This document shows, one piece after another, positions 35,143 through 42,455 of a DNA stretch of 64,000 bases (the first letter of the stretch is position 1; each line of letters starts with the position of its first letter). Under the pieces are notes generated by a model. It worked only from the letters and a program-made list of their open reading frames with translations, searched no databases and was not told the DNA's origin. Where the stretch lies: contig NZ_CP058566.2 in assembly GCF_014672715.2 (NCBI RefSeq), positions 1,922,001 to 1,986,000 on the forward strand. Reading direction: 5' to 3'. Source of the DNA: Dehalogenimonas etheniformans. Lineage in GTDB: Bacteria > Chloroflexota > Dehalococcoidia > Dehalococcoidales > Dehalococcoidaceae. The translations under genes were made by a program, and so were the position numbers.

Positions 35143-35463
35143 TTGCCTGCTTTATCCTCCTGACATTCCAAACGTATTCCCAATTTGCCGGTATTATAAC
35201 ACACGATTTTCCGACTGTATCCAATTTTCTTTAGAAATATTACGATAGTTTTCCCTTGCCCTCTATAACGTCCTTACCGGCAATCCGATAGCCGGATCGG
35301 CCCGGCAAAAAATATTTTTTTCGCAACCCGCCAAAAACGACACGAAACGCTTGACAGAACGCAGAACGCTCGTGCTATCATGTTAGCGCATCGGCCGGAC
35401 GTAACCGCCCGGTAAACCCCAACAAACCTGAAATGGCCCGGCTGGTGCAGAAAATTAGAACAT
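35143..35463. other. Divergent promoter region between surface protein and phage-like cassette
   Basis: There is no gene here. It holds the minus-strand extended -10 of the surface protein gene and the plus-strand promoter at 35351-35381. A run of T/A (AAAAAATATTTTTTT) lies at about 35307-35322. Confidence 0.6.
35351..35381 (+). promoter_or_regulatory. Promoter of the phage-like cassette
   Basis: TTGACA (35351-35356) and an extended -10 TGCTATCAT (hexamer TATCAT, 35376-35381) are separated by 19 bases. A leader of about 75 nt precedes the first gene. The spacing is long but the extended -10 compensates. Confidence 0.7.
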
Positions 35464-35850
35464 ATGAGCGTTTATTTACAAATGCATGGAGACGGCGAGG
35501 ATCTCGATGAAGATCCGGCAGACCTTGGCGCGCCGTGCGAAAACGCGCCTGCGGATGACGACCCCCTCCCCGAATACACCCACTACCGGGACGAGGGCTG
35601 CGGTCTTTCCAACTCCTGCCTCAACTGCCCCTTTCCCCGGTGCGTCTACGAGGTGCGCGGCGGCATGCGGCGCTATGAGAAAGACAAAAGCGCCCGGGAG
35701 ATCATCTTTCAGTACGGCCGCGGATTTAGCGCCAAGCAGATCGCCCGGATGCTGGATGAAAACCTGAGGACGGTCCAGCGGGTGATCAAGGAATTCAAAC
35801 GTGACACTGACATCGATACCGAAAATGGAAGGGAGACATGGGATGAATAG
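35464..35850 (+). CDS. Cys-motif helix-turn-helix protein at the head of the phage-like cassette
   Basis: The 128-residue protein has an acidic N-terminus, four cysteines at 46, 52, 55 and 60 (GCGLSNSCLNCPFPRC) that could bind zinc, and a helix-turn-helix at about 78-110 (FSAKQIARMLDENLRTVQRVIKEF). It stands where a small terminase subunit or a cassette regulator would be expected. I cannot tell which; the short HTH and missing oligomerisation domain favour a regulator. Its stop overlaps the portal start by eight bases. The start is the first ATG after the promoter; no strong ribosome binding site is seen. Confidence 0.7.
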   Translation: MSVYLQMHGDGEDLDEDPADLGAPCENAPADDDPLPEYTHYRDEGCGLSNSCLNCPFPRCVYEVRGGMRRYEKDKSAREIIFQYGRGFSAKQIARMLDENLRTVQRVIKEFKRDTDIDTENGRETWDE

Positions 35851-37222
35851 TTTTGATTTCAATTCGGCCGCCAACGACAGGCGCCGGCGCTACCGTGAGC
35901 TGCTGGACTTTTATCACGGCCGTCATTGGGCGGGCACTCGCCGCGAAGAAAAGCGCCTGACATTCAATTACGCCGCGGCGGTGGTGGACAAACTGACCGC
36001 CTACCTGGTGGGCGGGCTTTCAGTGAAGGCCGTGTCCCATGATGCCTCGGCCGAAACGGTTTTGAAGGCTCAGCGATTGCTGGAAAAGACGGGCGTCGGC
36101 AACAATCTCGACCGGTTGGACTACGAGACGGAGATCGATGCCGCTGTGCTGGGTGACGGCTGCTACCGCCTCGGTTGGGATGCCGCCTCGGGGACGGTCC
36201 GAGTTACCTCGCCTGATATCGCCTCTGTCGACGTGGGATACGCCATCGATGGGGTCGCCGTCGAAAAGGTCACCCTGTCATACACCGTTTTCAAAGCTGT
36301 AGCGATTCAAGCCTGGGGCTTTAATGGTGGGACAGGCATCTTGCCTGCCGGCTCAACTATTCCCGGTGGGATCGGCATCCTGCCCGTCGATTCGGACAAC
36401 GTCGATGTCGTCGAAACCTGGACCACCGCTGAATACCAGGTCGCCTGCAACGGCGAGGTCGTGACGGCCAGTCCGAACCCCTACGGCTTCATCCCGTTCA
36501 TCGTCTTCCCCAACCTCCCCAAGCCAAAATCCCCGTGGGGCATTTCCGATCTTGAGCCGCTGGTCGAGGTACAGAGGGAACTGAACCGGTCTACTTCGCA
36601 GCTTTCACGCATCCTCGAGTTGTCCGGCAATCCCATTGCCGTGTTGGAGAACGTCGAATCGTCGCAGGATATCGCCGTCGCCCCCGGCGCGGTATGGCAT
36701 ATCCCGGAGGAAGCCAAAGCTTACCTGCTCGACCTATTGCAGGGTGGCGGAGCCCAGCTCCATTTGAATTACATCGACCTACTTTTCCGCATGCTGCACG
36801 ACCTTTCGGAAATGCCGCGGGCGGCTTTCTGCGGTATGGGTCGGGACGTCTCCGGCGTGGCGCTGGAGCTTGAGCTTCAACCCCTCCTCCACCGCATCTG
36901 GCGCAAACGCCTCATCCGCACCGGCGTTTACCGCAGGCGAGCCGAGATGATGCTGGCGCTTTATGCCAAATACCTCGGCGAGAACTTTGACGGCGTCGGC
37001 ATTGAGGTCACCTGGGCGCCGGTACTGCCGCGGGACATCGCCGCCACGGTAGCCTCGGAACAGACCCTCGTCCAGAGTGGCATTCACTCGCGAAAGCGGG
37101 CCATGGCAGGGCTAGGCATCGCCGACCCCGACAAGGAATTCGCCGATTGGCTGGCGGAACGGGAATCAATTTTGAAGATGAACCGGAGCAACAACCTGAA
37201 AGCGGGAGAGAGCGCGGTATAG
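35843..37222 (+). CDS. Phage portal protein (SPP1 gp6-like)
   Basis: The 459-residue protein resembles SPP1-type portals, the dodecameric ring at one capsid vertex through which DNA passes. Typical are the start with YRELLDFYHGRHW, the FNYAAAVVDKLTAYLVG segment, EVQRELNRSTSQLSRILELSGNP near residue 245, and the stem region with ALELELQPLLHRIWRKR. The start at 35843 follows GGAAGGGAG. At about residues 161-182 there are two in-frame copies of a dispersed palindromic repeat encoding GTGILP and GIGILP, so this loop is repeat-derived. No large terminase gene precedes it. Confidence 0.85.
   Translation: MNSFDFNSAANDRRRRYRELLDFYHGRHWAGTRREEKRLTFNYAAAVVDKLTAYLVGGLSVKAVSHDASAETVLKAQRLLEKTGVGNNLDRLDYETEIDAAVLGDGCYRLGWDAASGTVRVTSPDIASVDVGYAIDGVAVEKVTLSYTVFKAVAIQAWGFNGGTGILPAGSTIPGGIGILPVDSDNVDVVETWTTAEYQVACNGEVVTASPNPYGFIPFIVFPNLPKPKSPWGISDLEPLVEVQRELNRSTSQLSRILELSGNPIAVLENVESSQDIAVAPGAVWHIPEEAKAYLLDLLQGGGAQLHLNYIDLLFRMLHDLSEMPRAAFCGMGRDVSGVALELELQPLLHRIWRKRLIRTGVYRRRAEMMLALYAKYLGENFDGVGIEVTWAPVLPRDIAATVASEQTLVQSGIHSRKRAMAGLGIADPDKEFADWLAERESILKMNRSNNLKAGESAV
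36325..36389. repeat. Two copies of palindromic repeat family D inside the portal gene
   Basis: GGTGGGACAGGCATCTTGCC (from 36325) and GGTGGGATCGGCATCCTGCC (from 36365) are two copies of one hairpin-forming element, 40 bases apart. Both are in the same frame and are translated as G-TGILPA and G-IGILPV. Peptides of this GILPV type arise from the same repeat in other bacterial genomes. Confidence 0.75.
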
Positions 37223-37252
37223 GTGACGGCGAAGGCCATCAACACTCCAACT

Positions 37253-37283
37253 TCCCTTGCCCCGGGTGGGAGAGGGGAGCACA
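37253..37283. repeat. Dispersed repeat family C between portal and scaffold genes
   Basis: TTCCCTTGCCCCGGGTGGGA is followed by GAGGGGAGCAC. It fills the spacer before the AAGGAG ribosome binding site of the next gene. Confidence 0.6.
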
Positions 37284-37305
37284 TTCATATTAGTCAAGGA
37301 GAAAC

Positions 37306-37737
37306 ATGGAAACCGAACAGGAAATCACAACCGAATGTAGGGACACGGCGTGCCGTGTCCGGGAAAATGAAGCGGCGCCGACACCCGATACCGAGATAAC
37401 AGCCAAGCTCATCGCCCGGGAGGCGGAGGTGGCGAAACTTTCTCAACAACTCGCCGAGAAAGATGATGTTATCGGGCGGCTGAACGCCAGCCTCAATGCT
37501 GCGGTTGCCGCCTATCGAGGAACAACTGTAACTCTGCACCGCGACCTGCCGGAAGAACTCATCGAAGGCGATAGCATTGCCGCCGTCGATGAATCTATCA
37601 AGAAAGCGATGTCGCTGGTCGCCCGGGTGAAATCTACGATGGCTACCACCGCCCCGCCCCTCGTCGCCGCAGGGAGGTCACGATCATCCGAGGGATTGTC
37701 CACGGTCGACAAGATCATGCTGGGTCTTTCCCATTGA
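37306..37737 (+). CDS. Coiled-coil scaffold-like protein of the phage-like cassette
   Basis: The 143-residue acidic protein has a coiled coil at about 30-65 (AREAEVAKLSQQLAEKDDVIGRLNASL) and a conserved-looking segment DLPEELIEGDSIAAVDESIKKAMSLVARVK. It lies between portal and major capsid genes, where scaffolding proteins are normally found, and its size and coil fit. Residues 11-20 (CRDTACRVRE) are encoded by a copy of palindromic repeat family A, so the N-terminus was changed by repeat insertion without breaking the frame. Function as scaffold is inferred from position. Confidence 0.65.
   Translation: METEQEITTECRDTACRVRENEAAPTPDTEITAKLIAREAEVAKLSQQLAEKDDVIGRLNASLNAAVAAYRGTTVTLHRDLPEELIEGDSIAAVDESIKKAMSLVARVKSTMATTAPPLVAAGRSRSSEGLSTVDKIMLGLSH
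37341..37360. repeat. Palindromic repeat family A, copy 4, inside a coding frame
   Basis: GGACACGGCGTGCCGTGTCC is preceded by GTAG as in the intergenic copies and is read in frame as RDTACRV in the scaffold-like gene. Confidence 0.85.
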
Positions 37738-37773
37738 AGACTGATAACGCTTTGGGTGGTGGTGCCCCGGTCT

Positions 37774-37812
37774 AGAGGTTCCAGCGAGCGGGGTTTGCGA
37801 GCTGGAACCTCT
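37774..37812 (+). promoter_or_regulatory. Large hairpin upstream of the major capsid gene
   Basis: AGAGGTTCCAGC (37774-37785) pairs with GCTGGAACCTCT (37801-37812), a perfect 12-bp stem with a 15-base loop. Flanking GGGTGGT near 37755 and ACCACCC near 37819 could extend it. It is followed by an A run rather than T, so on the plus strand it is more likely an mRNA stability or processing element than a terminator. Confidence 0.5.
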
Positions 37813-37883
37813 TAAAAAACCACCCCTTTCTACCGCGAGCATCGGAAGGGAAGGGGTAGGGGATAGGCACCGCATAATTAAAG

Positions 37884-37912
37884 CTGACAGCTGATAGCTG
37901 ACAGCTCTGTAA
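37884..37912. repeat. Dispersed repeat family E (GCTGACAGCTGATAGCTG)
   Basis: AGCTGACAGCTGATAGCTGA is a self-similar repeat of GCTGAYAGCT words. Another copy lies at 39007-39031 and a relative (ACTGTCAACTGTTAACTGTC) at about 41923-41953. It directly precedes the capsid gene ribosome binding site. Confidence 0.65.
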
Positions 37913-37927
37913 AGGAGACAACTGAAT

Positions 37928-38848
37928 ATGGCAATCACATTAACCGAGGCAGCTAAATTATCCAACGACCTGCTGAAACAGGGCGTCATTGAGACCATCA
38001 TCAAGGACTCCCCCGTTCTCCGCCGCCTGCCCTTCATCGAGATCACCGGCAACGGCTTGACCTACAACCAGGAGAAAACCCTGCCGGATATCGCCTTCTA
38101 CGATGTCGGCGACACCTGGACGGAGAGCACGCCGACTTTCGAGCAGAAGACCGCAACTTTGAAGATCATGGGCGGCGACGCCGACGTGGACAACTTCTTG
38201 AAAACCACCCGCTCGAACGTCCAGGACCTGCAAACGGCGATCATCCAGCAGAAGGCCAAGGCGCTCAAGGACAAGTTCGAGCAGACTTTCATCTACGGCG
38301 ATGAGAGCGGCAACGCCAAGGAGTTCGACGGCCTGCGCAAACTGATCGACACCACCACCGCCGGTGCCCAGGTCATCGCCATGGGCGCCGCCGGCGCCAC
38401 CCTCACCCTGGACAAGCTCGATGAGCTGATCGACGCGGTAAAAGGCGGCAAGCCCGACCTGCTCATCATGAGCCGCCGCACACGGCGCAAGCTTAACTCG
38501 CTGCTGCGGGCATCGGGCGCTCTTCTCGAAACCGACCGGGACGCCTTCGGCAATTCCGTCCAGTACTGGAACGGCGTGGCTATCGGCGTCGATGACTGGA
38601 TGCTGGATACCCACGTCGTAGCTTCGAGCGTTGAGACCGCCACCACCGGCGGCCTGTGCTCCACCATTTACGCCGTGCAGTTGGGTGAAGGGGCCCTTGC
38701 CGGCTTGTCCGCGCCGGGCATGGTCCAGGTGGAAAACGTAGGGGCGCTGGAGGACAAGGACGCCAGCCGGACTAGGGTGAAGTGGTACGCATCGTTGGCG
38801 CTGTTCTCGTCGGTCAAGGCTGCCGCACTGATAGGGGTGAAGGACTAG
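37928..38848 (+). CDS. Phage major capsid protein (HK97-fold type)
   Basis: The 306-residue protein looks like the major capsid protein of siphophage-like particles. The N-terminus (MAITLTEAAKLSNDLLKQGVIETI) is followed by a long beta-rich E-loop-like region (SPVLRRLPFIEITGNGLTYN, EKTLPDIAFYDVGDTW), an alpha-helical spine around residues 100-125 (NVQDLQTAIIQQKAKALKDKFEQTFIYGD in part) and an A-domain with PDLLIMSRRTRRKLNSLLRASG. No N-terminal scaffold or protease domain is fused. AAAGGAG lies before the ATG. Size and order in the cassette support the call; an encapsulin is less likely because portal and neck genes flank it. Confidence 0.85.
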   Translation: MAITLTEAAKLSNDLLKQGVIETIIKDSPVLRRLPFIEITGNGLTYNQEKTLPDIAFYDVGDTWTESTPTFEQKTATLKIMGGDADVDNFLKTTRSNVQDLQTAIIQQKAKALKDKFEQTFIYGDESGNAKEFDGLRKLIDTTTAGAQVIAMGAAGATLTLDKLDELIDAVKGGKPDLLIMSRRTRRKLNSLLRASGALLETDRDAFGNSVQYWNGVAIGVDDWMLDTHVVASSVETATTGGLCSTIYAVQLGEGALAGLSAPGMVQVENVGALEDKDASRTRVKWYASLALFSSVKAAALIGVKD

Positions 38849-38880
38849 TGTTAAACCTCCCCGCCCGAACCCTCCCATTA

Positions 38881-39036
38881 CTGTCTTTGCGAGGACTGCC
38901 TGACGGCAGTCCGTGGCAATCGTCCTCGAATAGTACACCTTCTCAACTCCTCTCCCCCAAGGGGAGAGGGTAGGGAGAGGGTGGTTCCCTGAAAACTGAA
39001 AACTGATGGCTGACAGCTGATAGCTGAAAGCTAAAA
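38881..39036. repeat. Three dispersed repeat families in a row between capsid and neck genes
   Basis: Family B (GTCTTTGCGAGGACTGCCTG, ending GAATAGTACACC) is followed by family C (CTCCTCTCCCCCAAGGGGAG) and then family E (ACTGAAAACTGATGGCTGAC, AGCTGATAGCTGAAAGCT). The spacer of 199 bases is almost wholly repeat DNA, yet the next gene keeps AAAAGGAG. Confidence 0.75.
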
Positions 39037-39047
39037 GGAGAAAAACA

Positions 39048-39680
39048 ATGAACCTTACAGAAATGCGCGATATGGTCCGCCGCGACCTTAAAGACACCAT
39101 ACCTGCCAACTACCGCTGGACCGATGACACGCTCGACCGCCACCTCCGCCGCGCTGTTGCCGAGTACTCCTCGGCGGCGCCGCGGCAGATGAAGCAGACC
39201 TTCATCTCCACGTTCGGTTCGATGGACCTTGATATCTCATCGCTGGCCGACCGCACCTCGGTCATGGCGGTGGAATACCCCGTCGATCTGAAACCCCGGA
39301 AGTTCCGCCCTTTCACCGTCTGGGCTGACCGGCTGACCCTGGAGAACTGCGCTCCGCCGGACGGTGGCGAGATGGCCGTTTACTACGGCATGGCACACAC
39401 CCTCGACGCCGCCGGCACGACGCTGCCTTCCCAGCATTTCGATCTCATCGCCACCGGCGCCGCATCCTATGCTGCCATCGAATGGGCAGCCTATGCCGTC
39501 AACCGGATCAACTCAGGCTCCAACGCGGCCTCGGACTATTTCCGCTGGGGCAAGGAGCGGATGGGCATCTTCCGCGATGAAATCCGGCGGCTGGCGCGGA
39601 AGAACTCCTTCCGCAGCGGCAAATTCTTCAAGCCGGTCGAAACGTACATCTGCCCGGCGGAGACGGATTTCTGGAAATAA
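39048..39680 (+). CDS. Phage head-tail connector/neck-like protein
   Basis: The 210-residue protein follows the major capsid gene, the normal place for the head-tail adaptor. The start NLTEMRDMVRRDLKD, the WTDDTLDRHLRRAVAEYSSAAP helix and the later AASYAAIEWAAYAVNRIN helix are typical of this adaptor group. No catalytic motif is present. AAAGGAG is positioned well before ATG. The specific protein family could not be named by eye. Confidence 0.65.
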   Translation: MNLTEMRDMVRRDLKDTIPANYRWTDDTLDRHLRRAVAEYSSAAPRQMKQTFISTFGSMDLDISSLADRTSVMAVEYPVDLKPRKFRPFTVWADRLTLENCAPPDGGEMAVYYGMAHTLDAAGTTLPSQHFDLIATGAASYAAIEWAAYAVNRINSGSNAASDYFRWGKERMGIFRDEIRRLARKNSFRSGKFFKPVETYICPAETDFWK

Positions 39681-39691
39681 CAAGGAGATTT

Positions 39692-39937
39692 ATGGATTTC
39701 TATCGTTTACTCTGGTCTCATCTCGGAGGCCGACCATGGACATATATCCTGCGCGACCTATGGCACAGGTTCGAATGGCTGTGGATCATCGGACTGCTGC
39801 TCAGCGGCTATCTTATCGGCCGGAACGGCTTCGACGAACTGTTGGGCTGGCTCATCGCCTTCAACCTCGGCTACGTCGCCGGACACCTTTTCTGGGGCAA
39901 GGACTACGTCCCCGGCCAGAAAGCCGATGCCGAATAA
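39692..39937 (+). CDS. Small Trp-rich membrane protein of the phage-like cassette
   Basis: The 81-residue protein has two hydrophobic helices (about 25-43 and 49-67) after a Trp-rich amphipathic start (LWSHLGGRPWTYILRDLWHRFEWLW). AAGGAG precedes it, and it begins 11 bases after the neck gene. A holin-like role is possible from size and topology, but no lysin gene is nearby, so membrane attachment of the particle is an equal possibility. Confidence 0.6.
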   Translation: MDFYRLLWSHLGGRPWTYILRDLWHRFEWLWIIGLLLSGYLIGRNGFDELLGWLIAFNLGYVAGHLFWGKDYVPGQKADAE

Positions 39938-39955
39938 AAATCTCGATAAACGTAG

Positions 39956-40043
39956 CCGTTCGTGGTGAGCTTGTCGAATCCATGAACGACGGTAAGGCCG
40001 AAATCTTGTTCACCCTTCGACAGGCTCAGGGCGAACGGAGTTG
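39956..40043. repeat. Dispersed repeat family F (CCGTTCGTGGTGAGC ... CCTTCGACAGGCTCAGGGC)
   Basis: CCGTTCGTGGTGAGCTTGTC (from 39956) and CACCCTTCGACAGGCTCAGG (from 40012) are two related, oppositely oriented elements that are common in many bacterial genomes. They fill the spacer before the tail/fibre gene. Confidence 0.75.
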
Positions 40044-40086
40044 GTAGAGATGATTATTGGTTGTTTTTTATTCAGAGGAGAAACCG

Positions 40087-41859
40087 ATGCATGAATTGTC
40101 ACCCTCACTCCTCGCCGCCCAGCAATCGCCCAGCCGGGAGGGATTCGTTTCATTCGTTTTACACAAGCATCCCGCCTGGAAAATACTCTGCACCGGAACC
40201 GAAGAAGACTGCCTACACGCCGCGACTTTTGCCGGCGACGGCTCAATCATTCGAGCGAGATTGGGTAACGTGGCCGACTCCCGCAAACTCTACTTCCAGC
40301 GTATAGCCGCGCCGGATGAGACCAGCAACTTCTCCGTTTGGACGTACACCGGCGAGTACAATGCCGTAGCCATTGCCGTCGCCACCCTGGGCGCCGAAGT
40401 CTCCATCCTGTGGATCAAGAGTGATCGCTCGATTAGGCGCATCAAGTCCACGGACTACGGCGCAACCTTTGGTGCAGCCGAGCTTGTAGACTACTCGCCG
40501 ACGACGTCCTGCGGCGGCTTGTCCATGGCCTATAAACCGAATGGCGACCTTGTGGTGTTCTACGCCGACCAGGCGACCCTCTATGTCAAAGAAGAGTTAG
40601 ATAATGTATGGCAACCCAGGACCGCCTGGAACAAGACCACAGACGCTCTCACCGGCATTTCCTGCGCCTATGACGGCGATTTCAACCTGGTAATCACCGG
40701 TTGCGATACTTCCGGCAACTGTCGCCTCTGGTCTCTGGTCTACGGCGATGGATCGGCTCTCCCGGCTGGGACGTGGGGTGACCTCAAGGAGATCGCCACC
40801 TCACCCGCCGCCGAAGGTTTTGAGTTCTGCTCGGCGTTCCTCGATAAATCAGATGTCTACCACTGCGCCTACGTCGAGAAGTTCACCGGCGACGAGGCAT
40901 ATTCCCGCGTTTACCTGACTTCAACCGTTCCCGGCGCATCTTTCGACGCGTGTCTGTGGACGGAACCTCAGCCGATGGACATCACCGGAGATTACGGCGT
41001 ATCCATTGCCCATTCCACAGATTCATCGTGGCTTTGTTCAGCCAACTCGGTGCGACGGGCTCCTGTCGATGCTTGCGAGATCGATTTGACCTCCACCCTC
41101 ATCGCCGCTCGATACGATCTCACCGAGACCGGCGGCAAAGCTGTTATTGAACTGGACAACTCAAATCTAGGCCCGTCTCCCGCCGCCCCCGGCGATGAGG
41201 TCATCGTCAGCCCCGGCTACATCACCGACGACGGCGCCGAGACGAGCGAGGGACTGTCATTCACCATCAGCCGCATCGAGAGATCAAACGGCAAGATTCT
41301 CATCGAGGCTTCGGACGGCTGGCAGAAACTGAAGGGCTGGCGGGCTAAAAACCTTTTCCGCTGGAACGCATCTGCCTCGATAACCAGCATCAAGGACATC
41401 ATCGCCTGGGTGGTGGGGAGGGTGGGGCTGCGGCTGGAAGTTGTCTTGGCCTCGGACACTATCGAGACACTCTGCCCGGACTTCTGCTTGAATCCCGGCG
41501 CTGATGGTTTTTCGGCGGTCCGGCGCCTGCTATCGATGGTCCCCGACCGGCTCTTCATCGAGGGTAGCGCAGCTTATCTCAAAAATCCGGTTGCCGATGA
41601 GGGTCCAGGCTACGCCTACGGCTCTGAACATGGATTCGCTGCTTGCCTGCTTGCTGAATCCAGTATTGTTTCCACCTGCGAGATCGCTACCCCGAACAAC
41701 TGCGGCCAACAGCTCTATGACGTCATTGAGGTCACCGACGAGGCTTCCGGCCTCTCCGCCGCCCGCTACCGGGTGACTGGCATCGCCCTGGACTACCGGC
41801 CTATGAGCGGCAAATACAAGATGAAATTATCACTCTGTCTTTGCGAGGACTTGCCTTGA
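40087..41859 (+). CDS. Large tail/fibre-like structural protein
   Basis: The 590-residue protein starts at 40087, after GAGGAG. The N-terminal half (about 30-320) shows repeated beta-propeller-like blades (DRSIRRIKSTDYGATF, GGLSMAYKPNGDLVVFYAD, ISCAYDGDFNLVITG). The C-terminal half (about 340-590) has features of a tail-tip or hub protein, such as DLTSTLIAARYDLTETGGKA, VSPGYIT and ITSIKDIIAWVVGRVGLRLE. The last eight residues (CLCEDLP) and the stop come from a copy of repeat family B, so the original C-terminus was replaced. Attachment to a host surface is inferred from architecture only. Confidence 0.65.
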   Translation: MHELSPSLLAAQQSPSREGFVSFVLHKHPAWKILCTGTEEDCLHAATFAGDGSIIRARLGNVADSRKLYFQRIAAPDETSNFSVWTYTGEYNAVAIAVATLGAEVSILWIKSDRSIRRIKSTDYGATFGAAELVDYSPTTSCGGLSMAYKPNGDLVVFYADQATLYVKEELDNVWQPRTAWNKTTDALTGISCAYDGDFNLVITGCDTSGNCRLWSLVYGDGSALPAGTWGDLKEIATSPAAEGFEFCSAFLDKSDVYHCAYVEKFTGDEAYSRVYLTSTVPGASFDACLWTEPQPMDITGDYGVSIAHSTDSSWLCSANSVRRAPVDACEIDLTSTLIAARYDLTETGGKAVIELDNSNLGPSPAAPGDEVIVSPGYITDDGAETSEGLSFTISRIERSNGKILIEASDGWQKLKGWRAKNLFRWNASASITSIKDIIAWVVGRVGLRLEVVLASDTIETLCPDFCLNPGADGFSAVRRLLSMVPDRLFIEGSAAYLKNPVADEGPGYAYGSEHGFAACLLAESSIVSTCEIATPNNCGQQLYDVIEVTDEASGLSAARYRVTGIALDYRPMSGKYKMKLSLCLCEDLP

Positions 41860-41956
41860 ATAATATCCCCTCGCCCGCTTACGGCGGGAGAGGGCTAGGG
41901 TGAGGGTTTGCACAACCATGAAGACTGTCAACTGTTAACTGTCTACTGTCAACTAA
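41836..41956. repeat. Repeat families B, C and E between the last two cassette genes
   Basis: CTGTCTTTGCGAGGACTTGC overlaps the end of the tail gene. CCCCTCGCCCGCTTACGGCG with GGAGAGGGCTAGGGTGAGGG follows, and then ACTGTCAACTGTTAACTGTC. Confidence 0.75.
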
Positions 41957-41964
41957 GGAGAACA

Positions 41965-42174
41965 ATGAATATCAAACAGGCGTTACTCAAAAGCTTCAAT
42001 ACCGCCACTTTCATCGCCACGGTCCAACTGGTCGGTTCATCCCAGGCTTACCTTGAAAATATCACGGTAGCCCGCAACATTCCGACGGCAGAAATGACCG
42101 CGGGGCGTGCGGTGGCTGTCCTTTTCTTCGATGAATTCAGGGCGAACGATGCGGTGGTGGCGGCGGTGTGGTAG
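41965..42174 (+). CDS. Small terminal protein of the phage-like cassette
   Basis: The 69-residue protein (MNIKQALLKSFNTATFIATV...) has a compact predicted beta-strand-rich body with conserved-looking ITVARNIPTAEM and AVLFFDEF segments. AAGGAG lies seven bases before the ATG at 41965; an earlier in-frame start would read through repeat DNA. No family is recognised. It is the last gene of the cassette before base composition turns AT-rich. Confidence 0.6.
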   Translation: MNIKQALLKSFNTATFIATVQLVGSSQAYLENITVARNIPTAEMTAGRAVAVLFFDEFRANDAVVAAVW

Positions 42175-42218
42175 TTTTTTAGATTATTGACATCAAGGAT
42201 TACAATAAAGAAAAGAAG

Positions 42219-42398
42219 ATGAAAATTGTCATTGGAATTCTACTAGGTTGGTTGGTGCTTGATATAGCACTGTTGTTTATTCACCCTTCTTTTCTTAATC
42301 AACAAATTTGGTTTTGGACGTTTCACCCTTCGATACCATCCACTGCTTTAGTTATCACGCTTTTAGTACGTGCCGGACGGCCGAAAAAAGTTACCTGA
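42219..42398 (+). CDS. Small membrane protein, tandem copy 1 (59 residues)
   Basis: The frame begins MKIVIGILLGWLVLD and has two hydrophobic stretches (about 2-21 and 42-51). The first 30 bases and the region upstream (TTACAATA...AGAAG) nearly repeat those of the gene at 42456, so the pair is a tandem duplication that has diverged after the first helix. AAGAAG serves as a weak ribosome binding site. Function unknown. Confidence 0.55.
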   Translation: MKIVIGILLGWLVLDIALLFIHPSFLNQQIWFWTFHPSIPSTALVITLLVRAGRPKKVT

Positions 42399-42455
42399 AA
42401 TCTTTCTTATCTTGGTGTTGTGGAATTGACCCTGGTTTACAATAGAGATTAGAAG

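Noticed and set aside
37928-38848. Encapsulin nanocompartment instead of a phage capsid
   Set aside because: Portal, scaffold-like and neck genes flank it, and no cargo enzyme such as a peroxidase or ferritin-like protein is adjacent.
37958-39109. Minus-strand frame of 383 codons opposite the capsid gene
   Set aside because: It crosses the repeat-filled spacer and has no signal; parts such as FSYQLSAISFQFS are just translated repeat family E.
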